Assembly: GCF_032337115.1 (NCBI RefSeq)
Contig: NZ_JAVXZY010000011.1
Span: forward strand, 62,001-126,000
Length of the DNA: 64,000 nucleotides
Direction of reading: 5' to 3'
Source: Roseateles_C aquae
GTDB taxonomy: Bacteria; Pseudomonadota; Gammaproteobacteria; Burkholderiales; Burkholderiaceae_C
The notes under the pieces: model-generated
Told to the model about the DNA's origin: nothing
Seen by the model: only the letters and a program-made list of their open reading frames with translations
Database searches by the model: none
Made by a program: the position numbers and the translations under genes
Shown here: positions 8,818 through 17,422 of the stretch, piece by piece
Numbering within the stretch: the stretch's first letter is position 1
Layout: the number at the start of each line of letters is the position of its first letter

Positions 8818-8867
8818 GCCCCCTCGGGGGGCCGGCCAAGGCGAGCCTTGGACGAGGGGCTCCACAT

Positions 8868-10214
8868 TCATTCCTTGGCCAGCCCGTAACGCTCCATGCG
8901 CCGGTACAGCGCCTGGCGCGACAGACCTAACTGCTGCGCCGCGCGGCTGACGACGCCGCCGGCGGCGTCCAGCGCAGCCAGCACGGTGTCGCGGCTGGGC
9001 TCGTCGATATTGCGCGAGGCGGTGCCGGCCAGCGCGGCTTCCAGGCCCAGGTGCTGCACATGGATGGGGCCGCCCTCGCCGGCCAGCAGCGCGGCACGGG
9101 CCAGCACGTTCTTGAGCTCGCGCACATTGCCCGGCCAGCTATGCGCCAGCAGCGCCTCGCGGGCGGCCTCGCTGAGCCGGCCGGCTTCGGGCCCGAGGAA
9201 ATGCTCGGCCAGCGGCAGCACATCGTCGCGGCGCTCGGCCAGCGGCGGCACGCGCAGCTCGATCACATTGAGCCGGTAGAACAGGTCTTCGCGGAAGCTG
9301 CCGGCGGCGACCATGGCACGCAGATCGGCATTGGTAGCGCTGAGCACCCGCACCTTGCTCGTGCGCGTGCGGCTGGAGCCCAGGCGCTCGAACTGGCCGG
9401 TCTCGAGCACGCGCAGGAGCTTGACCTGGCCAGCCAGCGGCAGATTGCCGATTTCGTCGAGGAAGAGCGTGCCGCCATCGGCCGCCTCGAAACGGCCCTC
9501 GCGGGCCTTGACGGCGCTGGTGTAGGCGCCGCTGTCGGCACCGAAGAGTTCGGCCTCGATCAGATCGGCCGGCAGCGCGCCGCAGTTCAGCGCGACAAAA
9601 GGCCCCTCGGCCACCCGCGAGTTGGCATGCAGCATGGCCGCCACCCGCTCCTTGCCGCAGCCATTGGGCCCGGTGATCAGCACCGGCAGATCGGCGCGCG
9701 CCACCTGGCCGGCCATCTCCATCGTCGCGATCATGGCCTCCGAGGCCAGCACCATATCGCCGAGCTTGAAGCGCTGGCGCAGCGCGGCCAGGCGCTGGCG
9801 CCGGGCCTGGCGGTGGCGGCTCAGCTCGCGGCTGGATTCGCTCAGCTCCAGCAGGTTCTCGATGCTGGCCACCAGCTTGGCATCGTCCCAGGGCTTGGCC
9901 AGATAGTCGGCCGCGCCGGCCTTGACCAGGGCCACCGCACGCTCCAGCTGGGTCCAGGCGGTGAGCAGGATGAGCGGCAGATCCGGGTAGGCGCGGCGGA
10001 TGCGCTGGAACAGCGCGGCCCCCTCCTCGCCCGAGGTGGTGTCGGCGCTGAAATTCATGTCCTGGATGACCAGGTCGACCTGCTCGCGCGCCAGCAGGGC
10101 CAGGCCCTGCTCGGGGCTGGCGGCGTAGAGCGGCGTGATGTCGTGCAGCGACAGCAGCAGCGACAAGGCCTCGCCGACGCCCGGGTTGTCGTCAATGATC
10201 AGAACGGTTCTCAT
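8868..10214 (-). CDS. Sigma-54-dependent response regulator (NtrC family)
   Basis: A 448-residue enhancer-binding protein. Domain order: receiver (1-120, phosphoacceptor Asp52 in QDMNF), AAA+ domain (about 155-385; Walker A GPNGCGKE at 182-189, Walker B TLFLDEIG near 250), and a Fis-type helix-turn-helix (about 408-445, RAAQQLGLSRQALYRRM). The sigma-54-contacting loop reads GAYTSA at 229-234 instead of GAFTGA; the key Thr is kept but the second Gly is Ser. It follows four permease genes (57 bp gap) and precedes its kinase, so it is probably autoregulated through the operon's sigma-54 promoter at 18744-18759. Confidence 0.93.
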   Translation of the reverse strand: MRTVLIIDDNPGVGEALSLLLSLHDITPLYAASPEQGLALLAREQVDLVIQDMNFSADTTSGEEGAALFQRIRRAYPDLPLILLTAWTQLERAVALVKAGAADYLAKPWDDAKLVASIENLLELSESSRELSRHRQARRQRLAALRQRFKLGDMVLASEAMIATMEMAGQVARADLPVLITGPNGCGKERVAAMLHANSRVAEGPFVALNCGALPADLIEAELFGADSGAYTSAVKAREGRFEAADGGTLFLDEIGNLPLAGQVKLLRVLETGQFERLGSSRTRTSKVRVLSATNADLRAMVAAGSFREDLFYRLNVIELRVPPLAERRDDVLPLAEHFLGPEAGRLSEAAREALLAHSWPGNVRELKNVLARAALLAGEGGPIHVQHLGLEAALAGTASRNIDEPSRDTVLAALDAAGGVVSRAAQQLGLSRQALYRRMERYGLAKE

Positions 10215-10271
10215 TGGGGCGCGAGCATAGCCGCTGGCAGCCCCCGGCGACCAGTGTGTTGCGGCCGGCGC

Positions 10272-11522
10272 TCAGGCACGCAGCGCCGCCACCGGCGGCA
10301 GCTCGGCGGCGCGGCGGGCCGGGCCGAGCACCGCCAGCTGGCCGAGCAGCAGCAGCGTGCCGGCGCCGACCGGCAGATAGGCCAGCGGCAGCCGCGGCAC
10401 CTCGTAGCTGAGCATCAGCAACAGATTGATGCCGAAGGCGCCCAGCGTGCCCAGCAACAGGCCGGTGCCGGTGAGCAGCAGATTCTCCAGCTGGAAGTAG
10501 TGCAGGATCTGCCGCCGCGTGGCGCCCAGCGCACGGCGCGTGCCTATCATCCGCTGGCGCTGACGCACCCAGAAGCTGGCCAGGCCGACGATGCCCAGCG
10601 CCGTGACCACCAGCAGCAGCAGGCAGACCAGGCCGAGCAGCGCGGCCATATAGCGGTCCTGCCGGAAATAGGCCTCGCGCTGCTCGGCAAAGGGCCGGGC
10701 GCTGGCCAGCAGGCGGCGGCCGCCCTCGGCGTCGAGCCGCGCGGTGGCGGCCTTGAGCAGCGTGTCCTGCTGCGCGGGGTCGACACGCAGCAGGTAGAGG
10801 CCGGTGGAGAAATCGGTGCGCAGCGGCACGATCAGGCTGCCCGGCCCCTGGCTGCGCAGATCGCTGGGGCGGGCGCGGATCAGCTCATCGACGATGCCGA
10901 TCACCTGCACCGGCTCCGGCCCGCCCGGATAGATCTCGCGCCCCAGCGCCGACTCGCCCGGGAACAGCTGCTGGGCCAGCGCCTTGTTGATCAACGCCAC
11001 GCGGACCTTCTGGCCTTCGTCGGCCCGCACCTGGGCGATCGTGCGGTATTCGTCGGGCCTGAAGTCGCGCCCCTCGATCAGGCGCACGCCCATGCTCTGC
11101 AGCCAGCCTTCGCCCACGTTGTACCAACCGACATTGAAGCCGCCGCTGGCGTCATCGGCGCGCACCGACACGCCGCCACTGCTGGAATGGTTGCCAAAGG
11201 GCAGCTGGTTGACCAGGGCCGCGCTCTGCACGCCGGGCAGCGCGCGCAGCAGGGCCAGGTCTTGCGTGCTGATGGCATCGAGATCCTGGCCCTTGGCATA
11301 GCTGCTGTAGCGCAGCACCAGCAGGCCGGCTTCCTGCAGGCCGCTGGGAATCTGCATGGCAGCCAGACGCTGGCCGATCAGGAACACCGCATTGCTGATG
11401 ATGGCGCAGCTGAGCGCCACCTCGAGCACGATCAGGCCGGCCGCCGTCTTGTGGCGCAGGAGACTGCTGAAGATGGGGCGCAGATGCAGCAGCACCTGCA
11501 GGGATGAGGGCAGGCGAATCAT
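10272..11522 (-). CDS. FtsX-like ABC transporter permease (second B-type copy)
   Basis: A 416-residue MacB/FtsX-type permease: one N-terminal membrane helix (HKTAAGLIVLEVALSCAI), a large periplasmic domain (about 45-265), then three C-terminal helices with the conserved IGTRRALGATRRQILHYF coupling segment. It pairs with the upstream permease, whose stop overlaps this start (TGATG), so the two are translationally coupled and likely assemble as a heterodimer. It is a clear paralogue of the permease at 12834-14051, showing duplication of the pair. The ATG at 11522 is chosen for this overlap and because the coding-like sequence begins there. It probably works with the single ATPase at 16682-17404. 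Confidence 0.9.
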   Translation of the reverse strand: MIRLPSSLQVLLHLRPIFSSLLRHKTAAGLIVLEVALSCAIISNAVFLIGQRLAAMQIPSGLQEAGLLVLRYSSYAKGQDLDAISTQDLALLRALPGVQSAALVNQLPFGNHSSSGGVSVRADDASGGFNVGWYNVGEGWLQSMGVRLIEGRDFRPDEYRTIAQVRADEGQKVRVALINKALAQQLFPGESALGREIYPGGPEPVQVIGIVDELIRARPSDLRSQGPGSLIVPLRTDFSTGLYLLRVDPAQQDTLLKAATARLDAEGGRRLLASARPFAEQREAYFRQDRYMAALLGLVCLLLLVVTALGIVGLASFWVRQRQRMIGTRRALGATRRQILHYFQLENLLLTGTGLLLGTLGAFGINLLLMLSYEVPRLPLAYLPVGAGTLLLLGQLAVLGPARRAAELPPVAALRA

Positions 11523-12829
11523 CACTGCGCTTTCAGATGGAGGGCGGGCGGCACGCCAGCGGCGCGCCAAGCCGGCAGCACGCCAGCCAGCAGGCTGGCA
11601 ATCACGGCCACGGCCAGCGTGGCCAGCAGCATGGGCAGGTCGAGCGCGGCCAGCCGGGCATAGTCGCTCGGGCTCTGGCGCACGCCCATCAGGCCCAGCC
11701 AGGCCAGCGCCAGGCCGAGCAGGCCACCAAACAGGCCGAGCAGGCCGGCCTCGACCAGGAACTGGCTGAAGATGGCCGCGCGGCTGGCCCCCAGCGCGCG
11801 GCGCAGGCCGATCTGCGGCGCCGCCCGCAGGCAGCGCGACAGCAGCAGGCCCACGGTGTTGAGCAGGCAGACCAGCAAGAAGCCCAGCGCCAGCCACAGC
11901 TGCAGCCGCACATCGCCGGGCAGCACCTGCTTGTAGCGCAGCCAGTCCTGCACATTGCGCAGCCGCGCATTCGGCGCCCGTTCGAAGCGGCCGGCCGCCT
12001 GCTGGCGGGCCGAGTATTCATTCAGGTAGGCCAGAAAGGCCGGCGCCTCGGCCGCGCTGTCCAGCTCGACCCAGTACTGGATCCAGCTGCAGGCGGCGTT
12101 CAGCGCACGCGGATCGTTCAGCCGGTCACGCGCCCAGCAGTTCATCGAGCCGCTGCGCGGCAGCACCAGCTCGTGCGCGGTGGACAGCGGCAGATAGACA
12201 TCCTCGGGCTCGACATACTCGCCGAAAAACACATCGTAGAAATGCGGCACCGGGCGCCAGGCACCGAGCACGCCGATGACGCGGAACTCGCTGTCCTGCA
12301 GGCGCAGGCTGCGGCCCAGCGGATTGGCGCTGCCATAGAGCTGCTCGGCCAGCTGGCTGCTGATCACGGCGACGCGGGCATGCTGGGCGTCGTCTTCGGC
12401 CGTCCAGCCGCGGCCCTGGGCGAAGGGCGCGCCGAACATCGCGAAGAAGTCGGCCGAGCTGTAGCGCGCGTCGACCCGGCGCGGCTTTTGCGCAGCGGGC
12501 CCGTCGATCTCGGCGACGATGCCGCCGCCGGCCATCATCGCCTGATGACGGGCGCGGCCTTCACGCAGCAGCGCTTCGGCGTCAAAGCGGGTCAGCTGCT
12601 GTTCGGGCTCGCCGCCGGCGCGCTGGCTGGCCAGCGGGCCGACATCAAGCTGCACATTGAAGACACGCTCGCCGCGGCCCGGCAGCGGATCGGCCGAGAG
12701 CACGTGGTAGACGGTCAGCGTCGTCATGCTGGCGCCTATGCCCAGGCCGATGGCCAGCACCATCAGCGCGGTGACGGCCTTGTTGCTGCGGAAGCTGCGC
12801 AGCGCCAGCTCCAGGTAGTAGCCGAACAT
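11522..12829 (-). CDS. FtsX-like ABC transporter permease (second A-type copy)
   Basis: A 435-residue permease with N-terminal helix (MVLAIGLGIGASMTTL near residues 18-34), a MacB-type periplasmic domain and three C-terminal helices around GLRRALGASRAAIFSQF. It starts MFGYYLELALRSF and is a clear paralogue of the protein at 14074-15375, which starts MLGYYFELALRSF. It begins 4 bp after the end of the preceding permease and overlaps the next by one base. Together with 10272-11522 it forms the duplicated permease pair. Substrate unknown; FtsX-type exporters with TolC partners often move macrolides, peptides, lipoproteins or siderophores. Confidence 0.9.
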   Translation of the reverse strand: MFGYYLELALRSFRSNKAVTALMVLAIGLGIGASMTTLTVYHVLSADPLPGRGERVFNVQLDVGPLASQRAGGEPEQQLTRFDAEALLREGRARHQAMMAGGGIVAEIDGPAAQKPRRVDARYSSADFFAMFGAPFAQGRGWTAEDDAQHARVAVISSQLAEQLYGSANPLGRSLRLQDSEFRVIGVLGAWRPVPHFYDVFFGEYVEPEDVYLPLSTAHELVLPRSGSMNCWARDRLNDPRALNAACSWIQYWVELDSAAEAPAFLAYLNEYSARQQAAGRFERAPNARLRNVQDWLRYKQVLPGDVRLQLWLALGFLLVCLLNTVGLLLSRCLRAAPQIGLRRALGASRAAIFSQFLVEAGLLGLFGGLLGLALAWLGLMGVRQSPSDYARLAALDLPMLLATLAVAVIASLLAGVLPAWRAAGVPPALHLKAQ

Positions 12830-12833
12830 GGTC

Positions 12834-14051
12834 TCAAGCGCCTCGCAGCGCCGCCACCGGCGGCAGCGCCGCGGCGCGACGGGCCGGCGACCAGACGGCC
12901 AGCTGGCCCAGCGCCCACAGCGCCAGCGCGCTGACCGGCACATAGACGAGCGGCAGCCGCGGCATCTCGTAGAACTTCATCAGCATCAGGCTGATGCCAA
13001 AGGCCGCCGCGACGCCGAGCACGATGCCCATGGTCGAGAGCAGGAAGTTCTCGGCCTGGAAGTAGCGCAGGATCTGGCCGCGGGTGGCGCCGAGCGCGCG
13101 GCGGGTGCCAATCATCTTGGTGCGCTGCTGCACCCAGAAGCTGGCCAGGCCGACGATGCCGAAGGCGGTGACGATCAGCAGCGCGATGCAGACGCTGATC
13201 AGGAGCCAGACCATGAAGCTGTCCTGCCGGTAATAGGCCTCGCGCATGTCCGAGAGCTTGTTCTTCTCGCGGACGATGCGCAGCGGATCGTTCTGGGCCA
13301 GCGCCGCGATGGCCGCCTTCATCACGCGATCGCGCGCTTCCGGGCTGGTGCGCAGCAGGAAGTTGCCGCTGCGATAGCTGGGCCGCTCCGGACTGAACAC
13401 CGCGTAACGGCCTTGCTCCCCATCACCGGTGGGCTGGGCGGAAATCAGCTGCTCCAGCACGCCGACCACACGCTTGGGCACATCGCCATCGGTGTAGATG
13501 GACTTGCCCAAGGCATCACCGTTGAACAGGCGGTCGGCCAGGGCCTTGTTGATGACGATGGCCTTGACCGGATTGCCGTCGTCTTCGCCATCCACACTCT
13601 CGTCGCGATATTCATCGGCCGTGAAGTCACGGCCGGCGATCAGCTTGAGCCCCAGCGTCTGCAGCCAGCCCTCGCTACCGCGGTAAGTTGATACGTTGAT
13701 GCCGATTTCGTTCTCGTCGGCGGTCAGCTTGGCGCTGGTCATTTGGTGGGAGTCACCGAAGGGCACGGTGCTGATCATCGTGCGCGCCTTGACGCCCTCG
13801 ACCTTCTCCAGCGCCTGCAGATCGGCCCGGGTCAGGGCCACGAAGTTGGGGTTGGGCGTCAGGCTGGAGATGCGCAGGCTGATGATCTCCTGCTCGGCCA
13901 GGCCGCTGGGCGCATTGATGCGCTCCAGGCGCTGGAAGATCATGAACAGCGCGTTGCTGACGATGGCGCAGGTCAGCGCCACCTGCAGCACGATCAGGCC
14001 GGCGGCGGTCTTGTGACGCTTGAGCGTCGCGAGGATGGGCATCAGGTCCAT
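12834..14051 (-). CDS. FtsX-like ABC transporter permease (first B-type copy)
   Basis: A 405-residue permease of the MacB periplasmic-core/FtsX type. Helix 1 is HKTAAGLIVLQVALTCAI, helices 2-4 lie in the last 130 residues, and the cytoplasmic coupling segment is IGTRRALGATRGQILRYF. The periplasmic domain contains GWLQTLGLKLIAGRDF, the usual MacB-type strand-turn. It lies 22 bp after the paired permease at 14074-15375 and just ahead of the duplicated pair. The first B copy carries a more acidic periplasmic insertion (DESVDGEDDGNP) than the second, which suggests functional divergence (inference). Confidence 0.9.
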   Translation of the reverse strand: MDLMPILATLKRHKTAAGLIVLQVALTCAIVSNALFMIFQRLERINAPSGLAEQEIISLRISSLTPNPNFVALTRADLQALEKVEGVKARTMISTVPFGDSHQMTSAKLTADENEIGINVSTYRGSEGWLQTLGLKLIAGRDFTADEYRDESVDGEDDGNPVKAIVINKALADRLFNGDALGKSIYTDGDVPKRVVGVLEQLISAQPTGDGEQGRYAVFSPERPSYRSGNFLLRTSPEARDRVMKAAIAALAQNDPLRIVREKNKLSDMREAYYRQDSFMVWLLISVCIALLIVTAFGIVGLASFWVQQRTKMIGTRRALGATRGQILRYFQAENFLLSTMGIVLGVAAAFGISLMLMKFYEMPRLPLVYVPVSALALWALGQLAVWSPARRAAALPPVAALRGA

Positions 14052-14073
14052 GGTGGTGTCGCTTTCTAGTCGC

Positions 14074-15375
14074 TCACTGGGTCTTCAACTGGATGGCCGG
14101 CATCACCTGGCAGGCGCGCCAGGCAGGCAAGAGGCCGGCGATCAGGCTGGCCAGAAGGGCCAGTCCGAGGGTGGTGGCCAGCATCGGCAGATCCAGCTCG
14201 ATCAGCCGGGCGTACTGGCTGCCGCCATGACGCACGCCCCAGAGGCCCAGCAAGGTCAGGCCCAGGCCCAGCAGGCCGCCAACCAGGCCCAGGCTGCCCG
14301 CCTCGACCAGGAACTGCTTGAAGATCTCTCGCCGCGAGGCGCCCAGCGCCCGGCGCACGCCGATATCGCCGGAGCGGCGCAGGCATTTGGCCAGCAAGAG
14401 GCCGACGGTATTGGTCAGGCAGACGGCCAGGAAGCCGAAGGCCAGCCAGAGCTGCAGGCTGATGTCGTCAGGCACGACCTGTTTCTTGCGCAACCAGCTC
14501 ATCACATCGCTGAGCACCGCGCGGCTGGGCCGCTCGAAGCGGCCGGCCTCGCGTTGACGGTCCGAGTAGTTCATCAGGTAGTCGTGATAGGCGCTCACCT
14601 GCGCCGGCGTGTCCAGCTGCACCCAGTACTGCAGCCAGCCGCAGGGCGCATTGACGCCACGCGGGTCGCCCGTGACATTGCCCCAGCACCACATGCTGCC
14701 CATGGCGCCAAAGCGCAGCTCCTGCGAGGTCGAGAAGGGAATGAAGACCTTTTCCAGCTCGCCGAAGCTGCCTATCGTCAGGTCATAGAAATGCGGCACC
14801 GGCTGCCAGTGGTCGAGCACGCCGACGATGCGGAAATCCTTGCCGCGCAGGCGGATGTTCTTGCCCACGCTGTTGGCGCCGCCGAACAGCTCATCGTTCA
14901 AGGAGCGGGTGATCACGGCGACGCGGTCCTTGGCCTCGTCCTCGGTCTTGCTCCAGCCGCTGCCGTACTGGAAGGGCGTGTCGAACATGGCGAAGAAATC
15001 GGCGCTGGTGAAGCGGCCCTGGCTGAAGAAGGAGGCCTTGCCCTGGCCCTCCGGCGTGATGGCCACGTTGCCGGCCGTCATCACCGCCTGGTGCACGCCC
15101 TTGGCATCGCGCAGCAGCGCCTCGGCGTCAAAGCGGGTCAGCTGGTCGGCCGGCTCGTCGCCGGGCTTGAAGCCGCGCAGCGGCTGCGAGTCCAGCTGCA
15201 CGTAGAACAGCTTGTCGCTCTTGCCCGGCACCGGATCGGCGCTGAGCACGTGAAAGACCGTCAGCGTCGTCATGCAGGCGGCCACGCCCATGGCCAGCGT
15301 CAGCAGCATCAGCGCCGTCAGGCCGGGGCTGCGGCGGAAGCTGCGCAGCGCGAGTTCGAAGTAATAGCCAAGCAT
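14074..15375 (-). CDS. FtsX-like ABC transporter permease (first A-type copy)
   Basis: A 433-residue inner-membrane permease: helix 1 near 18-38 (TALMLLTLAMGVAACMTTL), a large periplasmic domain, and three C-terminal helices with GVRRALGASRREIFKQF as coupling segment. The start overlaps the stop of the TolC-type gene by one base, so expression is coupled. It is the first of four permeases (A-B-A-B order) and pairs with 12834-14051. The operon supplies one ATPase, one adaptor and one outer-membrane protein for both pairs. Confidence 0.9.
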   Translation of the reverse strand: MLGYYFELALRSFRRSPGLTALMLLTLAMGVAACMTTLTVFHVLSADPVPGKSDKLFYVQLDSQPLRGFKPGDEPADQLTRFDAEALLRDAKGVHQAVMTAGNVAITPEGQGKASFFSQGRFTSADFFAMFDTPFQYGSGWSKTEDEAKDRVAVITRSLNDELFGGANSVGKNIRLRGKDFRIVGVLDHWQPVPHFYDLTIGSFGELEKVFIPFSTSQELRFGAMGSMWCWGNVTGDPRGVNAPCGWLQYWVQLDTPAQVSAYHDYLMNYSDRQREAGRFERPSRAVLSDVMSWLRKKQVVPDDISLQLWLAFGFLAVCLTNTVGLLLAKCLRRSGDIGVRRALGASRREIFKQFLVEAGSLGLVGGLLGLGLTLLGLWGVRHGGSQYARLIELDLPMLATTLGLALLASLIAGLLPAWRACQVMPAIQLKTQ

Positions 15376-16682
15376 CAGGTGTTCTCCATCAGCAATTGAT
15401 TGACCTGGGCCAGCTCGGCTTCACCGAGCCGCCCGGCCGCCTGTTGCAAGAGCAGTGTGGCCAGCACATAGCGGTGCCGCGCCTGCTGCAGCGCGTTCTG
15501 CGCGTTGGACTGGGTTTGAATCGCCAGCAGCAGATCGGTCATGCTGCGGGTGCCCAGGGTCTGGCCGGCGCGCGTGGCGGCCAGCATCTGGTCGGCCGCC
15601 TTGACGGCCGCCTGCCCGCTGGCGATCTGCAGCAGACTGGTCTGCACCGCCTGGTACTGGGCCTGCGTCTCGCGCACCAGAGCGCGGCGGCTGACTTCCA
15701 TGTCCTCACGCGCTGCATCGCGCTGGTAAACCGCCTGGCGCTTCTGCGACTCGGTGGCGCCGCCGGCGAACAGCGGAATGTTCAGGCGCAGCGCCACGGT
15801 GCTGACCATGCGGCCGGCGTCGGCCGGCGCCACGGCACTGCCGCTGCGCCGTTCGCTGTCCAGGCCCAGGCTCAGCGTGGGCAGATGGGCAGCACCGGCG
15901 GCAGCAATGCGCTGCTCGCTGGCGCGCAGCTGCAGCGCATAGGCCTGCAGTGTCGGGTTGCCTTGCAGCGCCTGCTCCACCCAGGCCTGCGCGTCCTGCG
16001 GCGCCGGCGGCTGAGCCTGCAGCAGCGCCGTCAGCGGCTTGAGCTTGCCGGGCATCTGGCCGGTCAGCTGGGCCAGGGCCTCGCGGGCATCGGCCAGCGC
16101 CTCGCGGGCCTGCAGCGTGCCGCCGCGGGCCAGCTCGCGGTAGGCCCGCGCCTGGTCGACATCCAGCTGGGCCGACAAGCCGGCCTCGAAGCGGCTCTGC
16201 GCCTGTGCCACCTGCTGGGCAAAAGCGTCTTCATTGGCGATTGCCGTGGCCAGGCTGGCCTCGGCCGAGAGCACGCCGAAATAGACGCTGGCCACGCGAG
16301 CGCAGAGCTGCTGCTCGGCGGCGCGCACGCGGGCGTCCTGGGCCGAAAGCTGGGCCTCGGCAGCGTCCCAGCTGCGCAGCTTGCCCAGATCGATCAGCAC
16401 CTGGCTGACGCGGCTGTTCAGGTCTTGCGTGCGGCCGCCGTCCTGCTGGGCACGGCTGTCGCTGTAGTCCAGCGACCACTGCGGCAGCAAGGCCGCACGG
16501 GCCTGGGTGGAGAGTTCCTGCTGCTGGCCGCGCTGGGCGGCGGCGCCGGCCAGCACTGGATCGCTGGCGCGCGCCTGGGCATAGACCTGCAAGAGGTCTT
16601 CGGCGCGGGCGCTGACACTGAGCGTCAGCACCGCCGCCAGCACCCAGCTGACGCGCCGGGGAAAACAAACGCCTTTCATCAT
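15375..16682 (-). CDS. TolC-family outer-membrane efflux protein
   Basis: A 435-residue outer-membrane factor that would provide the exit duct of the tripartite exporter. It has a signal peptide ending SARAEDLL and the two long helical repeats of the OEP family, with AEASLATAIANEDAF and the second-half YQAVQTSLLQIASGQAAV segments, and a mid-protein SLGLDSERR/LNIPLFAGG strand typical of TolC homologues. Both ends overlap neighbouring genes by one base (ATPase upstream, permease downstream). Two adjacent ATGs at 16682 and 16679 are possible starts; the first is used because it overlaps the ATPase stop. Confidence 0.9.
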   Translation of the reverse strand: MMKGVCFPRRVSWVLAAVLTLSVSARAEDLLQVYAQARASDPVLAGAAAQRGQQQELSTQARAALLPQWSLDYSDSRAQQDGGRTQDLNSRVSQVLIDLGKLRSWDAAEAQLSAQDARVRAAEQQLCARVASVYFGVLSAEASLATAIANEDAFAQQVAQAQSRFEAGLSAQLDVDQARAYRELARGGTLQAREALADAREALAQLTGQMPGKLKPLTALLQAQPPAPQDAQAWVEQALQGNPTLQAYALQLRASEQRIAAAGAAHLPTLSLGLDSERRSGSAVAPADAGRMVSTVALRLNIPLFAGGATESQKRQAVYQRDAAREDMEVSRRALVRETQAQYQAVQTSLLQIASGQAAVKAADQMLAATRAGQTLGTRSMTDLLLAIQTQSNAQNALQQARHRYVLATLLLQQAAGRLGEAELAQVNQLLMENT

Positions 16683-17404
16683 CAGCTCACCGCGGCCACA
16701 TGGCCCTTCAGCAGGGCCGGGTCCAGATGCAGCTCGGCGGCGATGTCGACCACCTGGCCGTCGATCACATGGACGTTGCGCTGAGCGCGGGCGGCCAGCT
16801 GCGGGTCGTGGGTGACCATGACGATGGTGGCGCCTTCGCGATGCAGCTCTTCCAGCAGGTCCATCACGCTGCGCGCCATGCTGCTGTCCAGATTGCCGGT
16901 CGGCTCATCGGCCAGCAACAGCTTGGGTTCACCGGCCAACGCGCGGGCAATCGCCACACGCTGCTGCTGGCCGCCCGACAGCTCGGCCGGATAGTGCTTG
17001 GCCCGGGCCGACAGGCCGACACGCGCCAGCGCATCGGCGGCATGCTGGCGACGCTCGGCCGCGCCCATGCCGCGATAGCGCAGCGGCACCTCGATGTTGT
17101 CCAGCACGTTCAGATCGGGGATCAGATTGAAGGCCTGGAAGATGAAGCCGATCTTCTGGTTGCGGATCTTGGAGCGGGCGTCGTCGTTCATGCCGCTGAC
17201 ATCAACGCCATCGAGCTCATAGCGGCCACCGCTGAAGGCCTCGAGCAGGCCGGCGATGGTCAGAAAGGTGGTCTTGCCCGAACCGGAGGGGCCGGTGACG
17301 GCGACAAACTCGCCCTGCTTGACCTCGAGATTGAAATTGCGCAGGGCATAGGTCTCGACCATCTCGGTGCGGTAGACCTTGGACAGCGATTGCATCTTCA
17401 GCAT
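16682..17404 (-). CDS. ABC transporter ATP-binding protein (MacB/LolD type)
   Basis: A 240-residue ATPase powering the exporter. Walker A GPSGSGKT at 38-45, Q-loop Gln90, signature LSGGQQQR at 142-149, Walker B LLLADEP with Glu167, and switch His199. Members of this family hydrolyse ATP in the cytoplasm and drive FtsX-type permeases that move substrates already in the periplasm (mechanotransmission). A strong ribosome-binding site AGAGGAGAG lies just before the ATG. It is the only ATPase in the operon, so it must serve both permease pairs if all are functional. Confidence 0.93.
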   Translation of the reverse strand: MLKMQSLSKVYRTEMVETYALRNFNLEVKQGEFVAVTGPSGSGKTTFLTIAGLLEAFSGGRYELDGVDVSGMNDDARSKIRNQKIGFIFQAFNLIPDLNVLDNIEVPLRYRGMGAAERRQHAADALARVGLSARAKHYPAELSGGQQQRVAIARALAGEPKLLLADEPTGNLDSSMARSVMDLLEELHREGATIVMVTHDPQLAARAQRNVHVIDGQVVDIAAELHLDPALLKGHVAAVS

Positions 17405-17422
17405 GGTTTCTCTCCTCTGGGT

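Noticed and set aside
9051..11507. Plus-strand reading frame of 818 codons across the response-regulator and permease genes
   Set aside because: Antisense to firmly identified genes; the translation is Gln/Gly/Arg-rich and motif-free.
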